Positions 37,681 to 47,300 of a stretch of 64,000 nt of DNA are shown here, in pieces. Within the stretch, counting starts at the first letter, position 1. Every line of letters starts with the position of its first letter. Location of the stretch: the NCBI GenBank assembly GCA_008694505.1, contig VZDJ01000052.1, positions 6,141,722 through 6,205,721 of the forward strand, written 5' to 3'. The DNA comes from Cyanoderma ruficeps (taxonomy: Eukaryota > Chordata > Aves > Passeriformes > Timaliidae). The position numbers were made by a program, and so were the translations under genes. The notes beneath the pieces were generated by a model. It saw only the letters and a program-made list of their open reading frames with translations, searched no databases and was not told the DNA's origin.

Positions 37681-39115
37681 TGGGGCGCTCAGTACCTTTC
37701 CTGTTCACCTTAAAGCAGCTGTGCACCTTGAAGAAAACTTGTTCATATTTACTTGTTCCACTCCTCGATTATTAAATATGCTGAAAAACTCCACAGGGTG
37801 CAGTCTGCTGAACACTTCCAGGCTTCATTTCAGTGTTTCAAGACACGTTGAGGTGGTTTAAAGGCACATCTGGTTCTCTTTGCTAAATGTTCAAAGTGGA
37901 CAACATACAACATACTTTGTTTGAAATCCCTGCGGAAAATGGTTTTAAAAAACACACCAACCCACCCTTAACGTTAATGTAGGTGGAGAATAAAAGGCAG
38001 TTCCTGTCTCAGAACAAGTCTGAGCTTTGTGCTGATGCCACCAGCCCTCCTTGCACAGGTGTGCCCTTGACAGCAGCTCTGTGCTATGCTCTCAGGAGTT
38101 TGGACTTCTGGGTGCTGCCCTCTCCTTTCTGCTGGTTTGGGTCAATGTAGGTATGCACCTCATTTAGGGGAAACATGAATCTTGTGTGCTCTTGCCTCAC
38201 TCTCCCTTGCCTACCAAGTTAATTGAAATAAATTAGAAGCAGCCAAGGAACAGACCACAGTGAGCAGCAGCACCTGGAGCTGCTCAGAATGTGCACACTG
38301 TCCCCTGTACAGCTCAGACTGCCAAACTCTGTGTGCTGAGGTAACTCCAGCAAGTCTTAAATCTGTGACAAAATGAAGGCTTGAATCAATCTGGCTGCAG
38401 TGATAACCCCATACTGTGGAGTGCTATTCTGGAAACTTGGACATTGACCTGAATGCTTACTTCATTTGCTTGTGTGTTTGATAATCTCATTTCAGTTTTT
38501 CATTCCCAAGCCTGAACTTAATTATTTTGCAAGACACTTTGCAGAAGGTCGCCTGGCAGGTCTAGGAGAAGAGAGTCCATTTCTAAATCATACTGGGACT
38601 GGTCCCTCTGATTTCTCCCCCTACTTTTGTTGCATTATGCTACTTATGTAACATTTTAAAGAAGAGACACACGGGACCTTACAGTTGTTGGTGCTCTGGT
38701 ACACTGGAAATTATTTAACCTGGTGGCTCATTAGCCTTACAGATCATTTTTAGGAAGAAATCTATATATGTGCAGGTTCAGGATTCAGTTCAGGTATGTT
38801 GTTTGCCTCTTCATCTTACTCTTTTCATGTGATGCATTGTTCCAGCAGCAGCAGTGACTCAGTGGACAGCCTGTCCTTAAACTCTGCATTCCAGCTGACT
38901 CCTCCTTTTTTCAGGAAGATACTTAACCATGATGTGTGGTTATAGCTGCTTAACTCTGCCAGTTCCTTCAGGCTCAAAACACTGAACACCAAGGCTTTCT
39001 GAAGATGCAGTCTCTGAAGTCTGATGTTCAGAAAATCCATCATGAAGCAGCTTTTTGTTTGAGGCTGTGCAAGTAAAATCACGGATTTTTGATACAGACA
39101 CAATTTAAAATACCT
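37681..39115. other. Convergent spacer between PPP3R1 and PNO1
   Basis: About 1.4 kb separates the inferred PPP3R1 3' end from the candidate PNO1 polyadenylation signal. No repeat family, RNA gene or credible coding exon was recognised. The short ORFs here have no recognisable homology. Confidence 0.6.
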
Positions 39116-39121
39116 TTTAAT
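39116..39121 (-). promoter_or_regulatory. Candidate poly(A) signal of PNO1
   Basis: ATTAAA on the minus strand, about 170 bases past the PNO1 stop. I saw no AATAAA on that strand closer to the stop, so this common variant is the best candidate. It is inferred from position only. Confidence 0.4.
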
Positions 39122-39291
39122 GACTAGACAGAAACATTGGGTATGTGTCAAATCAGACCACACGTCCACAAAAGAGTCCTGGTTTTCTTCTGGGCTTCCA
39201 AATCCAGCAGAAAACTGATGGCTTCTGTAGCTCCAGGCTTCTCCTGTGTCCAGGAACCTGGACTTCCAGCCCCAGTCCTTGGTGGTGCAGC

Positions 39292-39359
39292 TCAGAACCT
39301 CTCAGCTGCTCTGCTGGCCACTGCCCTGATATTGCCATAGACTTTGGATGGAGGACTTC
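39292..39359 (-). CDS. PNO1: PNO1 coding exon 7 (C-terminus)
   Basis: The exon is 68 nt, residues 231-252 ([20 protein letters not shown] then RF) and a TGA at 39294-39292. The acceptor is ctcctgcag. The family usually has GN where this copy has GS at 231-232. Confidence 0.96.
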
Positions 39360-42300
39360 CTGCAGGAGAAGGCACAAATGTAGTCAGGAAGTGAGGAAAT
39401 TTGTCACAAATATGCACGTGTTGTGCTCACACCAGTGGTGAAAGTGGAGAACTAAGCCAAAGGATGAATAGTCAAGGTCAGTCACTGTCTCACTGCATGT
39501 GCACAGCTCAACAACTGCTTTCAGACTGGGTTGCTCCCTTTGGCTTTTGAGACCCCTTAGGGAATGCTGCAGCCAAATCAAAAAGCAGATCTTTCTGCAA
39601 TGGGGCCAGGGTTTTGGAGCCAGAAATCCAGTCCTGGATTCCCTGCTCCTCCCCCAGATTTTTCTCTTAAGAGCAACAAGCCAACTGCCAGCAAGCCATT
39701 TGCTCCAAATGTAGGTGTGGACAGGACAGGGAAGAGGTAAGAGCCACAAAGCAGTTTCTCAAACAGCAATATCTATATATGTAGTGAAAATTAGATAAGA
39801 GGACTTACCTAAAATTAGATTGCAAATTGCTGTTCGTGCCATTTTAATGTTCTGAAAAGATCCCAAAATATGAATTTTTCTGTAAAAAGAAAAGTAGCAG
39901 TAGTTAACAGAAAGTAACTCAGGAGATTACACAACTAATAGAGAATTGTAGGTCAGAGATAAATGTGGAATTTTGTATCAATGTACTAGTTTCTTTTCTA
40001 CACTTGTAAATAACAAAAAAACCAACCAAAACCCAAAAAAAACCCTGCAAGGTAAGACCTATAGTCTTCTAAATCCTTTTAAAATAGATTTTACTATTTG
40101 CAAATTTAACAGTGTAGCAGCTTCCAGAGGAAAATGTTGCTGTGTTGGTGAGTTCCACTTTGATGATTCATAAGGGAATTCTTATGCTGTGGGGAATCAC
40201 AGAATTCTAGGTGGGACACTGTCACTCTCATAACAGAAGGTCAAATAACTTGTGTCCATTAAAATATCCTCTTAAATTCTTATTACAACTGTACAACAGT
40301 TTCATAAAATCTAAGTTCTCTCAGTTGCTGGATTAGCTGAGGGGTTGTGCTTTGCCCAGGAGGAAGGAAGTCAGTCTGTACTTACGCGTCAGCAAGAACG
40401 ATGCGTGTCCTGGTCACGTTTTCTATGGTGAATTTGGTTTTCCCACCTTTCCCTGCTATCCTCCCTATTGCTCTTGACAGATGATCTCCTTTCAGAGGTT
40501 TGACTGAAACGAGAACAGCATGCTCAGGGTAACAGCAGTGGTGTGTGTTCCTGTTAATGCTTCCCTTGGTCAAGCTGCTGGAAACTCATGCCAAATACTA
40601 CGACAGCAACTTCAGTGATCAGCACAGATCCATCTGGATTTCAGCTTTTGTTTTTTTGACTGGCAGTGCACACTGCATCCAGTGCTGACACAGGGATTCT
40701 GGCATGTCAAAGGCTCCTTCAGAACTGCAGAGGAAGGCACTGCACTTCACGTGGAGGAAATGAAAGTGCACCAAGTTAACACTGGGAGAAATGAAGTAGA
40801 TCAGGTTCAGATCCTGCTCTACAGGGGACTCCAAGGAGTCCATAAAATTAGATGTTTCTGGCTTCCCTGATCCTTGAGGGCAGGTGATAACAAGTGGAGC
40901 AGGGGGAAAGACAAAACAAACCCATACTCACCATCTGTAACTTCAAATGACTCGAGAAAAAGATCATCTAATCTGATGAGAGCAAGGGCATCCTAAAAGA
41001 GCAGGAGATTTGTTATCAGCAGTTATTTTGTTTTAGTACTGTTGAAAGCTGCAGTTCTCTTTATGCACATAACCTAGCAAATGACAGCTGAAATTAAATC
41101 CACTTTCTTCAACAGCAATACAAATATTTCCATTTAGAGAACCCTACACAGGCTTGGATGCCCCTGCATTCAGCCCTGCCTCCTCAGTGAATCCAGTACA
41201 GGTCTAGAGCAAGGAGCAGCCCCTACAACACTGAAAAAAAAGGGGGTTTGTTTTCTCCAGCAGGCCCAGTCCTATTTAATATCATCTACTGATGATCTGG
41301 ATGAGGGCATTGAGTCCACCCTTAGCAAATTTGCAGATGCCACCAAGCTGCAAGTGCAAGTTGATGTGCTGGAGGGCAGGAAGGCTCTGCAGAGGGACCT
41401 GGACAGGCTGGATAGAGGGGCAAAATCCATCAGTAGGAAATGTAATAAGTTCACGTGCTGGGTCCTACACTTTGGCCACAACAATCCTCTGCAGTGCTGC
41501 AGGCTGGGGACAGTGGCAGGACAGCAACCAGGCAGAAAGGGAGCTGGGGCTTCAGCTGACAGCAGACTGAGCACAAGCCAGCAGTGTGCCCACATGGCCA
41601 AGACAGCTTGGGCTTAAGAAAAATGAACAGTCTTTACCTGTGCAGAGCACCTCAGAGACAGATTATGGCTTTATGCTTGTCTCACACAACCTATGTCCTC
41701 TATTTATTTCTGCTTTTCTATTTTTTTCTCCCTTTATTTCTGCTGTTTGAAGGCTACTTTTTTATCCAGCATTATCTCAAAAAACCCAGATGTCTACTCC
41801 AGTCACAATTTCTAGAAAACCACCTAAAGATTTTTCCTTCTTTCTTTCTTACTGTAATTTCCAGGGACAGATCAGCAAATTGGAGCAGTCTCACAATCTG
41901 GTTGTTGGGAGACTCACCTCTACTTGAAATCCAAGTATAAAGGCTTTCACAAAATCAGCTGCTTTCGTCAGAGCACTGAGATCCTTTGTCTCTTGACAAG
42001 TCTGCAAGACAAGATGTTTGCAAATTAAGACCAGGCAAGTTAGAAACAGAACTCGAAAATTCAGCCTTTGCTTGGAGGGGAGAGAAGAGAAAAGCTGCTG
42101 AAAATCCACAACACCACTGACTGAGGAGAACCCTTTGGGTAGAGAAAACCCCAAACCAACACAAACTAAACTGCAACAGCAAACAGCAGAAAAAAGAGAA
42201 GGATGGTGATGGCAGGAGTTACTCTAATGACAATATTCTAAAGATGCGTTAGCAGGTGACTGAAACTCATTTCAAAGTTTTATATTCATGGTGGATATGG

Positions 42301-44084
42301 GAAAAATGAAATCAGCTTGATTAAAAACAGCTACCTTATCACCAGACATCATTTCATATCAAAAAGTGGTGTTAAAATCCCAGGATTTTCTCGTACACAG
42401 TTACTGAGTGAAACTGCACGAGTTCCTGCTCCTCCCTACCTTTCCCCTGAAGTTATTTCTAGGAAGTGTAAATAAGGGATAATTCTGTCATCTTTCCTCC
42501 AGTTTCTCCCATCAAACTTGTGATAACATTTCATGGTCAGGAAGCAAAATTCCTGTTGTCTGTATTTTCACTATTACATTGGAAGATCTCATATCTCAGT
42601 GTTGCTAATACAGTGAGTCATATGTCAAAACTTTGGATGTGCCCTTAAAAACTCCTGGTGTGAACATTCCTCAGGAGGAATAAGGTTAAAGAATGAGCAT
42701 CTGCAAGATTTACAGGTTTATACTGGTGTCTGTGCCCTAAGCTGTTCAGTGCAATCTGTTAAAGAAAAATCACATGCTATTCCACTATGGGCCCTTATCA
42801 TCTGCCACAAACAGAGGCATTAGAAGATTCAGTGCCCCCTTAAAAGATACTGTTTGCTGTCAGGTAAGTATTTGGTAGCCTTAAATAGCTGGAAAATATT
42901 GAATTACAAAATCGTATCTAAGACATAGATGAAAATCCTTAATGCTATAGTACATAACTTTCTCCAACAAAATTTGAACACTCCCCCAGCTTCTGCTGGC
43001 TCCTTCTGGAACAGATTTCTATTTTTGTATTTTACTTGCAGAAACTACTTGTTCTAAGCAATAATTGCCAGATTTGATCCCCGGGAAGGCGACACCACAC
43101 AGTTTCCATTTTTCCAAGCATTATATGGGATTTACGACTTCCCTAGTCTTTAATCTGTGGACCAAGAACTACCAGTGAGGAGAGGCTGTGCTTTTCAGGA
43201 GGTAAAAATCATAGAAGGGTAAGGGGTTGGAGTGAGATCATCTAGTCCCCTGCCATGGGCAGGGACACCTGTCACTAAACCAGGCTGCTCAAGGCCTTAC
43301 CCAGCCTGGCTCTGAACACTGCCCAGGCTTGGGGCAGCCCTGGGCAACCTGTTCCAGCGTCTCACCACTCACACAGTAAAAAACAAAATAAATTCCTAAC
43401 ACCTAAACTAAACTTCTCTTTCAATTTGTACACATAACTCCTTGTCTTGTCACTACAGTTCCTGACAAAGAGCCTGTCCCCGGCTTCCTTGGAGGTCCCT
43501 GCAGATACTGGAGGGTGCCGTGAGGTCTGCACACAACCTTCTCCTGCAGTTACCGCGGAAGGCAGAAGAAGCTGCTCCCCTCACCTTGAGCTCAACATTC
43601 CTCGTTTTCAAGTTGAACCTGATTTGAAGCTGCAGATGCTCCACGATGGGCGTGAATATCTTCATCCAGTTCTCCTTAAGAGGCGTGTACCTGTTGGCCG
43701 GAACAGGGATCTTCCTCAGCTCACCCTTCCCAACCTGCCGGGGGAGAGACACAGAGGGCCGTGAGGCGGGGGACGGCGGGGACCCGGGGAGAGACACAGC
43801 GGGCCGTGAGGCGGGGGACGGCGGAGACCCGGGGGCGGCATTTCCCCAGCGCCCCGCTTACCCCTAGCCCCGCTTACCCCCAGCGCCTCGGCGGCCACGG
43901 GCGGGAACGCCGGCCGCTTGCTGGGCTGCGGCTCCGCCGTGTCCATGGCGGCTCCTGCTGCCGTGTCCATGGCAGCTCCCGCCGCCGACTCCTCGCCGCC
44001 CGCCCGCCGCTTCCTCCGGCTCCGCCGGGACACGACGCTGGTGAAGCCGCCGCCCGCCGCCGCCGCCGCCGCCTCGGTGTCCAT
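39292..44084 (-). CDS. PNO1: RNA-binding protein PNO1 (partner of NOB1), seven coding exons
   Basis: PNO1 (yeast Dim2/Rrp20) is a KH-domain factor of the pre-40S particle that recruits and positions the NOB1 endonuclease for 18S rRNA 3'-end maturation. Exons on the minus strand, in gene order, are 44084-43878, 43734-43585, 42001-41918, 40992-40932, 40503-40386, 39879-39809 and 39359-39292. They sum to 759 nt, or 252 aa plus stop, the human length as I recall it. All junctions are GT-AG with matching phases. The KH-type GKGG loop is at residues 185-188 ([10 protein letters not shown]), and the conserved core [20 protein letters not shown] begins in exon 2. The end is [18 protein letters not shown]. 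Residues 1-69 are low-complexity and lineage-variable. MDTE at 44084 was chosen as start because it matches the known N-terminal pattern. An in-frame ATG six codons upstream (44102) is an alternative. Confidence 0.96.
39809..39879 (-). CDS. PNO1: PNO1 coding exon 6
   Basis: The exon is 71 nt. It completes Ala207 and encodes [20 protein letters not shown] then LIL (208-230), ending with one base of Gly231. The acceptor is tttttacag and the donor gtaagt. Confidence 0.96.
40386..40503 (-). CDS. PNO1: PNO1 coding exon 5 (KH core)
   Basis: The exon is 118 nt and encodes [20 protein letters not shown] onward to LADA (168-207). It carries the GKGG loop that contacts RNA in KH folds. The acceptor is gtttcag and the donor gtaagt, after the second base of codon 207. 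Confidence 0.97.
40932..40992 (-). CDS. PNO1: PNO1 coding exon 4
   Basis: The exon is 61 nt, residues 148-167 ([20 protein letters not shown]) plus the first base of Val168. The acceptor is cttttag and the donor gtgagt. It is too short to appear as an open frame of its own and was found by matching the family sequence between exons 3 and 5. Confidence 0.96.
41264..41612 (+). mobile_element. CR1 LINE fragment in PNO1 intron 3 (antisense to PNO1)
   Basis: The plus-strand frame from 41354 resembles the end of the CR1 reverse transcriptase ([15 protein letters not shown]) and, farther on, the C-terminal [11 protein letters not shown] block. It lacks the 3' UTR and tail and has stops and frame changes. 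It lies between PNO1 exons 4 and 3. Confidence 0.85.
41918..42001 (-). CDS. PNO1: PNO1 coding exon 3
   Basis: The exon is 84 nt, residues 120-147 ([20 protein letters not shown] then FILGFQVE). The acceptor is cttgcag and the donor gtgagt, with phase 0 at both ends. Confidence 0.97.
43210..43549 (-). mobile_element. CR1 LINE 3' fragment in PNO1 intron 2 (sense to PNO1)
   Basis: The text shows the CR1 3' end in reverse: CCCTGCCATGGGCAGGGACA, then GGGCAACCTGTTCCAGCGTC, then CTCCTTGTCTTGTCACTACA. It is 5'-truncated at about 43549, leaving about 35 bp between it and the PNO1 exon 2 donor at 43584. Confidence 0.88.
43585..43734 (-). CDS. PNO1: PNO1 coding exon 2
   Basis: The exon is 150 nt, residues 70-119, phase 0 at both ends. 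It starts [20 protein letters not shown] and ends KTRNVELK. The acceptor is cccccggcag and the donor gtgagg. Intron 1 before it is only 143 bp, and a CR1 copy begins about 35 bp after the donor. Confidence 0.96.
43741..43830. repeat. 45-bp tandem duplication in PNO1 intron 1
   Basis: The units at 43741-43785 and 43786-43830 match at 43 of 45 positions. They fill most of the 143-bp intron and reach to within a few bases of the exon 2 acceptor. Confidence 0.92.
43878..44084 (-). CDS. PNO1: PNO1 coding exon 1 (disordered, Ala/Arg-rich N-terminus)
   Basis: The exon is 207 nt, residues 1-69, and very GC-rich. It contains an alanine run (5-10) from a GCC repeat, a basic patch SRRSRRKRR (19-27), and a perfect 8-residue tandem repeat AAGAAMDT at 34-41 and 42-49. 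Such low-complexity N-termini are typical of this protein, and only SKRPAFPP (55-62) resembles the mammalian sequence closely. The donor is gtaagcg, and a second copy of it lies 16 bp downstream. Confidence 0.88.
43938..43985 (-). repeat. 24-bp in-frame tandem duplication in PNO1 exon 1
   Basis: Two 24-bp units encode the same eight residues (AAGAAMDT, 34-41 and 42-49). They differ at three bases, all synonymous. Confidence 0.9.
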
Positions 44085-44164
44085 GTCCGCCGTAGAACAC
44101 ACGTGGTGCCGCTGTCGGCGGAAGGGGCTGGCCGGCTCTTCCGCCGGGGCCGCGGCGGGGCGGG

Positions 44165-44356
44165 ATGTCGGCGGCCGTGGGCGCGGAGCGGCCGCAGGTG
44201 GTGTCGCATGTCCAGCAGGCGCTGAGCTACACCGTGTTCGACTGCCGGTGGGTGCCCCGCAGCGCCCGCCTGCTGTGCCTGGGCAGCGCCGCCCGCGGCA
44301 CCGGCATCATCCAGCTGTACGAGCTGCACGGAGCCCGGCTGGAGCTGCTGCGGGAG
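44165..44356 (+). CDS. DNAAF10: WDR92/DNAAF10 coding exon 1
   Basis: The exon is 192 nt, residues 1-64. It starts [20 protein letters not shown] and includes [10 protein letters not shown] and [11 protein letters not shown], which match the first blade of the family. The donor is gtgagc, phase 0. Confidence 0.95.
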
Positions 44357-47300
44357 GTGAGCGCGGTCCCCTGGGGAACGGCTGCCGGGAGCCCGGGCAT
44401 AAAAAAAACAAGGAGCTGAATTGCGTGTTCATTGTGCTGATCCGGTGATGCCCTGTTTCTTGCTGAGGGGTCACCTCATCCCTCTCCACAACTCCCTGAA
44501 GGGTTGTAGCCAGGTGGGAGTCTGCCTCTTCTCCCAGGCAACTAGTGACAGAACAGGGAGACAGACATAGACTTAAGCTGCACCAGGGGAGGTTGAGATT
44601 CGACATTAGGAAAAATTTCCTCACAGAAAGGGTGATTAGACATTGGAATGGGCTGCCCATTTCAAATGGGAGGTGGTGAAGTCACCGTCCCTGGAGATGT
44701 TTAAGGGAAGAGTGGATTTGGCACTCGGTGCCACGGTTTAGTTGACAAGGTGGTGGCGGGTCGTAGGTTGGGCTCTGCGATCTCAGAGGTCTTTTTCAAC
44801 CTAATTGAGGCTGTGATTCTGTGATTTTGTTTACTGCTGTGTTTTCTAGGTTGTTTTCATGTGTCGCGTTATGAGTTTCTGGTTTCTGCCTGTGTTTGGC
44901 TTTTTTGGGATGTTTTTTCATTCATTTGTTTGGGGTTTTTTTTGTTGTTTGGGTTTTTGTTTGGTTGGTTGGCTTTTGATCGGTTTGGGGGTGGTTTTTT
45001 TTTTTTGGTTGATTGGTTATTTACTTTTTTGTTTGGTTGTTTTTTCCCCCCCTCACATTATTACCCTTTGAGTGTTTGCGGCTTCTGAGGCGGAGCAGTT
45101 CTTCAGGTGCATAAGGCCCCCACTAGGCCATGGAGTGTTTTTCTTCAAGACCACTAAATCGGGTTTTTTTTGCACAAGGACTAAATTTAAAGTGTAGCTT
45201 GCCTTCGACAGCATTTTGATAGTATTTTGCCCCACATATCATGTGTGTTTCGCTGACGCTTGCCCCTGTGCACTCCTGAGAGCTGCGTGGTCTGTGGGTG
45301 GTTTTGCCTTTTCCACGTGCTGACACAGACATTTCCTTTCTTTGAAAGATCGAAAAGCCCAAACCTATAAAATGTGGAACTTTTGGTGCTACATCTCTGC
45401 AGCAAAGATTCTTAGCTACGGGAGATTTCGATGGAAACCTTAACATATGGTAAGCACAGGTATTGGAAGTGTTTTCACTTAATGTTGTGTGTCTGAACAG
45501 AATTTTCTGTGGCTTTTCCATGAGATGCTCTCCATGCTGCCTGTGGTTGGGACCCAGTGCAAGTTTTGCTGGCTGTTGTATTTGGACCATGCCTGTTTTG
45601 TAGAAACAACACAGAATTCTGCACTGTGCTGCTTCACTCCCATCTTCTGTGTGCAGCTGCAAAAACCTGTTAAAAGTTCTGTGAGGTTGTCCTCTGAAAA
45701 GAGGCTTTTGAATGGCTGCATGAGTATAAAACAAGAGGTTATGTTCAACCTAAATTTCGTGTCTAGATTAAATGTATATATTTTTAATCCTGAAATTTCA
45801 AATGTTTCTTCTAGGCCCCTGAATTATTTGTGTAGTTAATGTCTAGGTAAATTTATGGTCAAGTAAAGTAGTAGTGTCAAAAGGAGATTGTTTATTATCA
45901 TTATTATTATATTGCCCTGTGTCAAGGAACTACCAGTTCTCATTGGAATAGCAAGAATTACATGGAACAGTTACTAGCTGAAATGTAAAATAAAATTCCG
46001 AAGGATTCTCAGAGAATGGGAATCAGTGGGAAAGAACCATGAAACTCATGGCTGGATACAGTATTGACCTGAAGTTAAAGAGCAGTAGTCAGAGCTAGGT
46101 GGGGATCAATGAATCAAGTTATTTTATAAACCTGCTGAAAGTAAAGCTAATTGGAATATTTTGATCTGCAGTGTGACTCATTTTTGAGCCCAGCTTAAAA
46201 ACTGGGTGTGAGTGGTTGCTGGGGTGAATCCCACAACTGCCTTTACAAACAGGGAGGTCCAGAACAGAGCAAAACCTTTCAGAGCAGGCTAAAGCAGCAG
46301 CCAAAGAAGGAGTCAAACAAAGACTCTTGGTTCTTAGTGGTGATATCCATATTTGTTCTCACTGTTAATCTGAGCTTCTATGATTTGTGCTCAAGTTTCC
46401 TTTCATTTTTATACAAATCCTGAAGTGTCAAGGAAAAATGCCATGTTTTCTGTTCTTTTTCTTTCTTGCCTAGGAATTTAGAAGCTCCTGAATTACCAGT
46501 GTATTCTGTGAAAGGTCATAAGGAAATCATAAACAGTATAGATGGTGTAGGTGGCTTAGGAATTGGGGAAGGTGCACCAGAAATTGTGACTGGCAGTCGA
46601 GATGGTGAGTTAGTGAACTCTGCAAGTCTTTCCAGTTCCTCTGAGCCTGCAAAGCTCCTGATGGCAGGGCACAGTCTGCCATCTCAACTAGTTGCAAGCT
46701 GTTGCAACTAGTTCTTTGTACACTGTCTTTTGGGTCTTGCTTGGATTTTCTCTAATTCTTCCAGAAGTCACAGATAAGCAAAAGGTGCTGTTGTCACTGG
46801 GCGTGAGACAGAAGGAACACAAAGCAGAACAAATGCAAAATACCAGCTAGAGAAAATACATCCTTAACAAAATGCTTCCACTCTCTTTCTCTTTGGTTTT
46901 GTGGTTCTTTCTTACATCCACAAAACACAGTGAGGCTTTCTAGAATTGGAAGAGTTGCTCCCATCTTGTGAATGATTAGGATGAAAAGCCAAGGGCTTTC
47001 CTGGGAAGGTGAACACAGGGAATGGCAGTGAATTCCCAACACAAAATCTCTTGTCTTTCTTTCCCAGGAACTGTGAAGGTGTGGGACCCCAGGCAGAAGG
47101 ACACTCCTGTGGCTAATATGGAACCTGTACAGGGGGAGAGCAAAAGAGACTGCTGGACTGTGGCATTTGGTAATTGATCTGGTTATGACCATTCCTCCCT
47201 CTGATATGATTGTGCTTTGATGGTTATCAATGCATTTCAGGATGTTAAGGAATACTTTATTTTGCATGGATGCATAAGTAGCAGGTCTTGCTTTTCTACA

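Larger units (their letters stand above)
43735..44420. promoter_or_regulatory. CpG island with bidirectional PNO1/WDR92 promoter
   Basis: The stretch is dense in G, C and CpG, unlike the AT-rich DNA around it. It covers PNO1 exon 1 and intron 1, the divergent start-codon spacer, and WDR92 exon 1. Only 80 bp (44085-44164) separate the two ATGs. In that spacer are an E-box CACGTG at 44100-44105 and two ETS-type CGGAAG motifs facing opposite ways (+ at 44119-44124, - at 44138-44143). No TATA box is visible. ETS/GABP motifs are common in bidirectional housekeeping promoters. Both transcription starts must lie in or beside the spacer. Confidence 0.85.

Noticed and set aside
43716..44102. PNO1 exon 1 read through intron 1 as one 128-codon protein
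   Set aside because: The frame breaks away from the family at the exon 1 donor. Splicing restores the known PNO1 sequence and exactly 252 residues.
43761..44225. Long GC-rich frames on the + strand across the promoter
   Set aside because: CpG-island DNA has few stop codons. The Arg- and Ala-rich products match nothing and overlap PNO1 exon 1 antisense.
45123..45734. Longest open frame in the window, 203 codons on the minus strand
   Set aside because: It is antisense to WDR92 exon 2 and flanking introns, has no recognisable domain, and has low-complexity composition; best explained as a shadow of the + strand gene and base skew.
46794..47267. 157-codon minus-strand frame
   Set aside because: It overlaps WDR92 exon 4 antisense and shows no domain.
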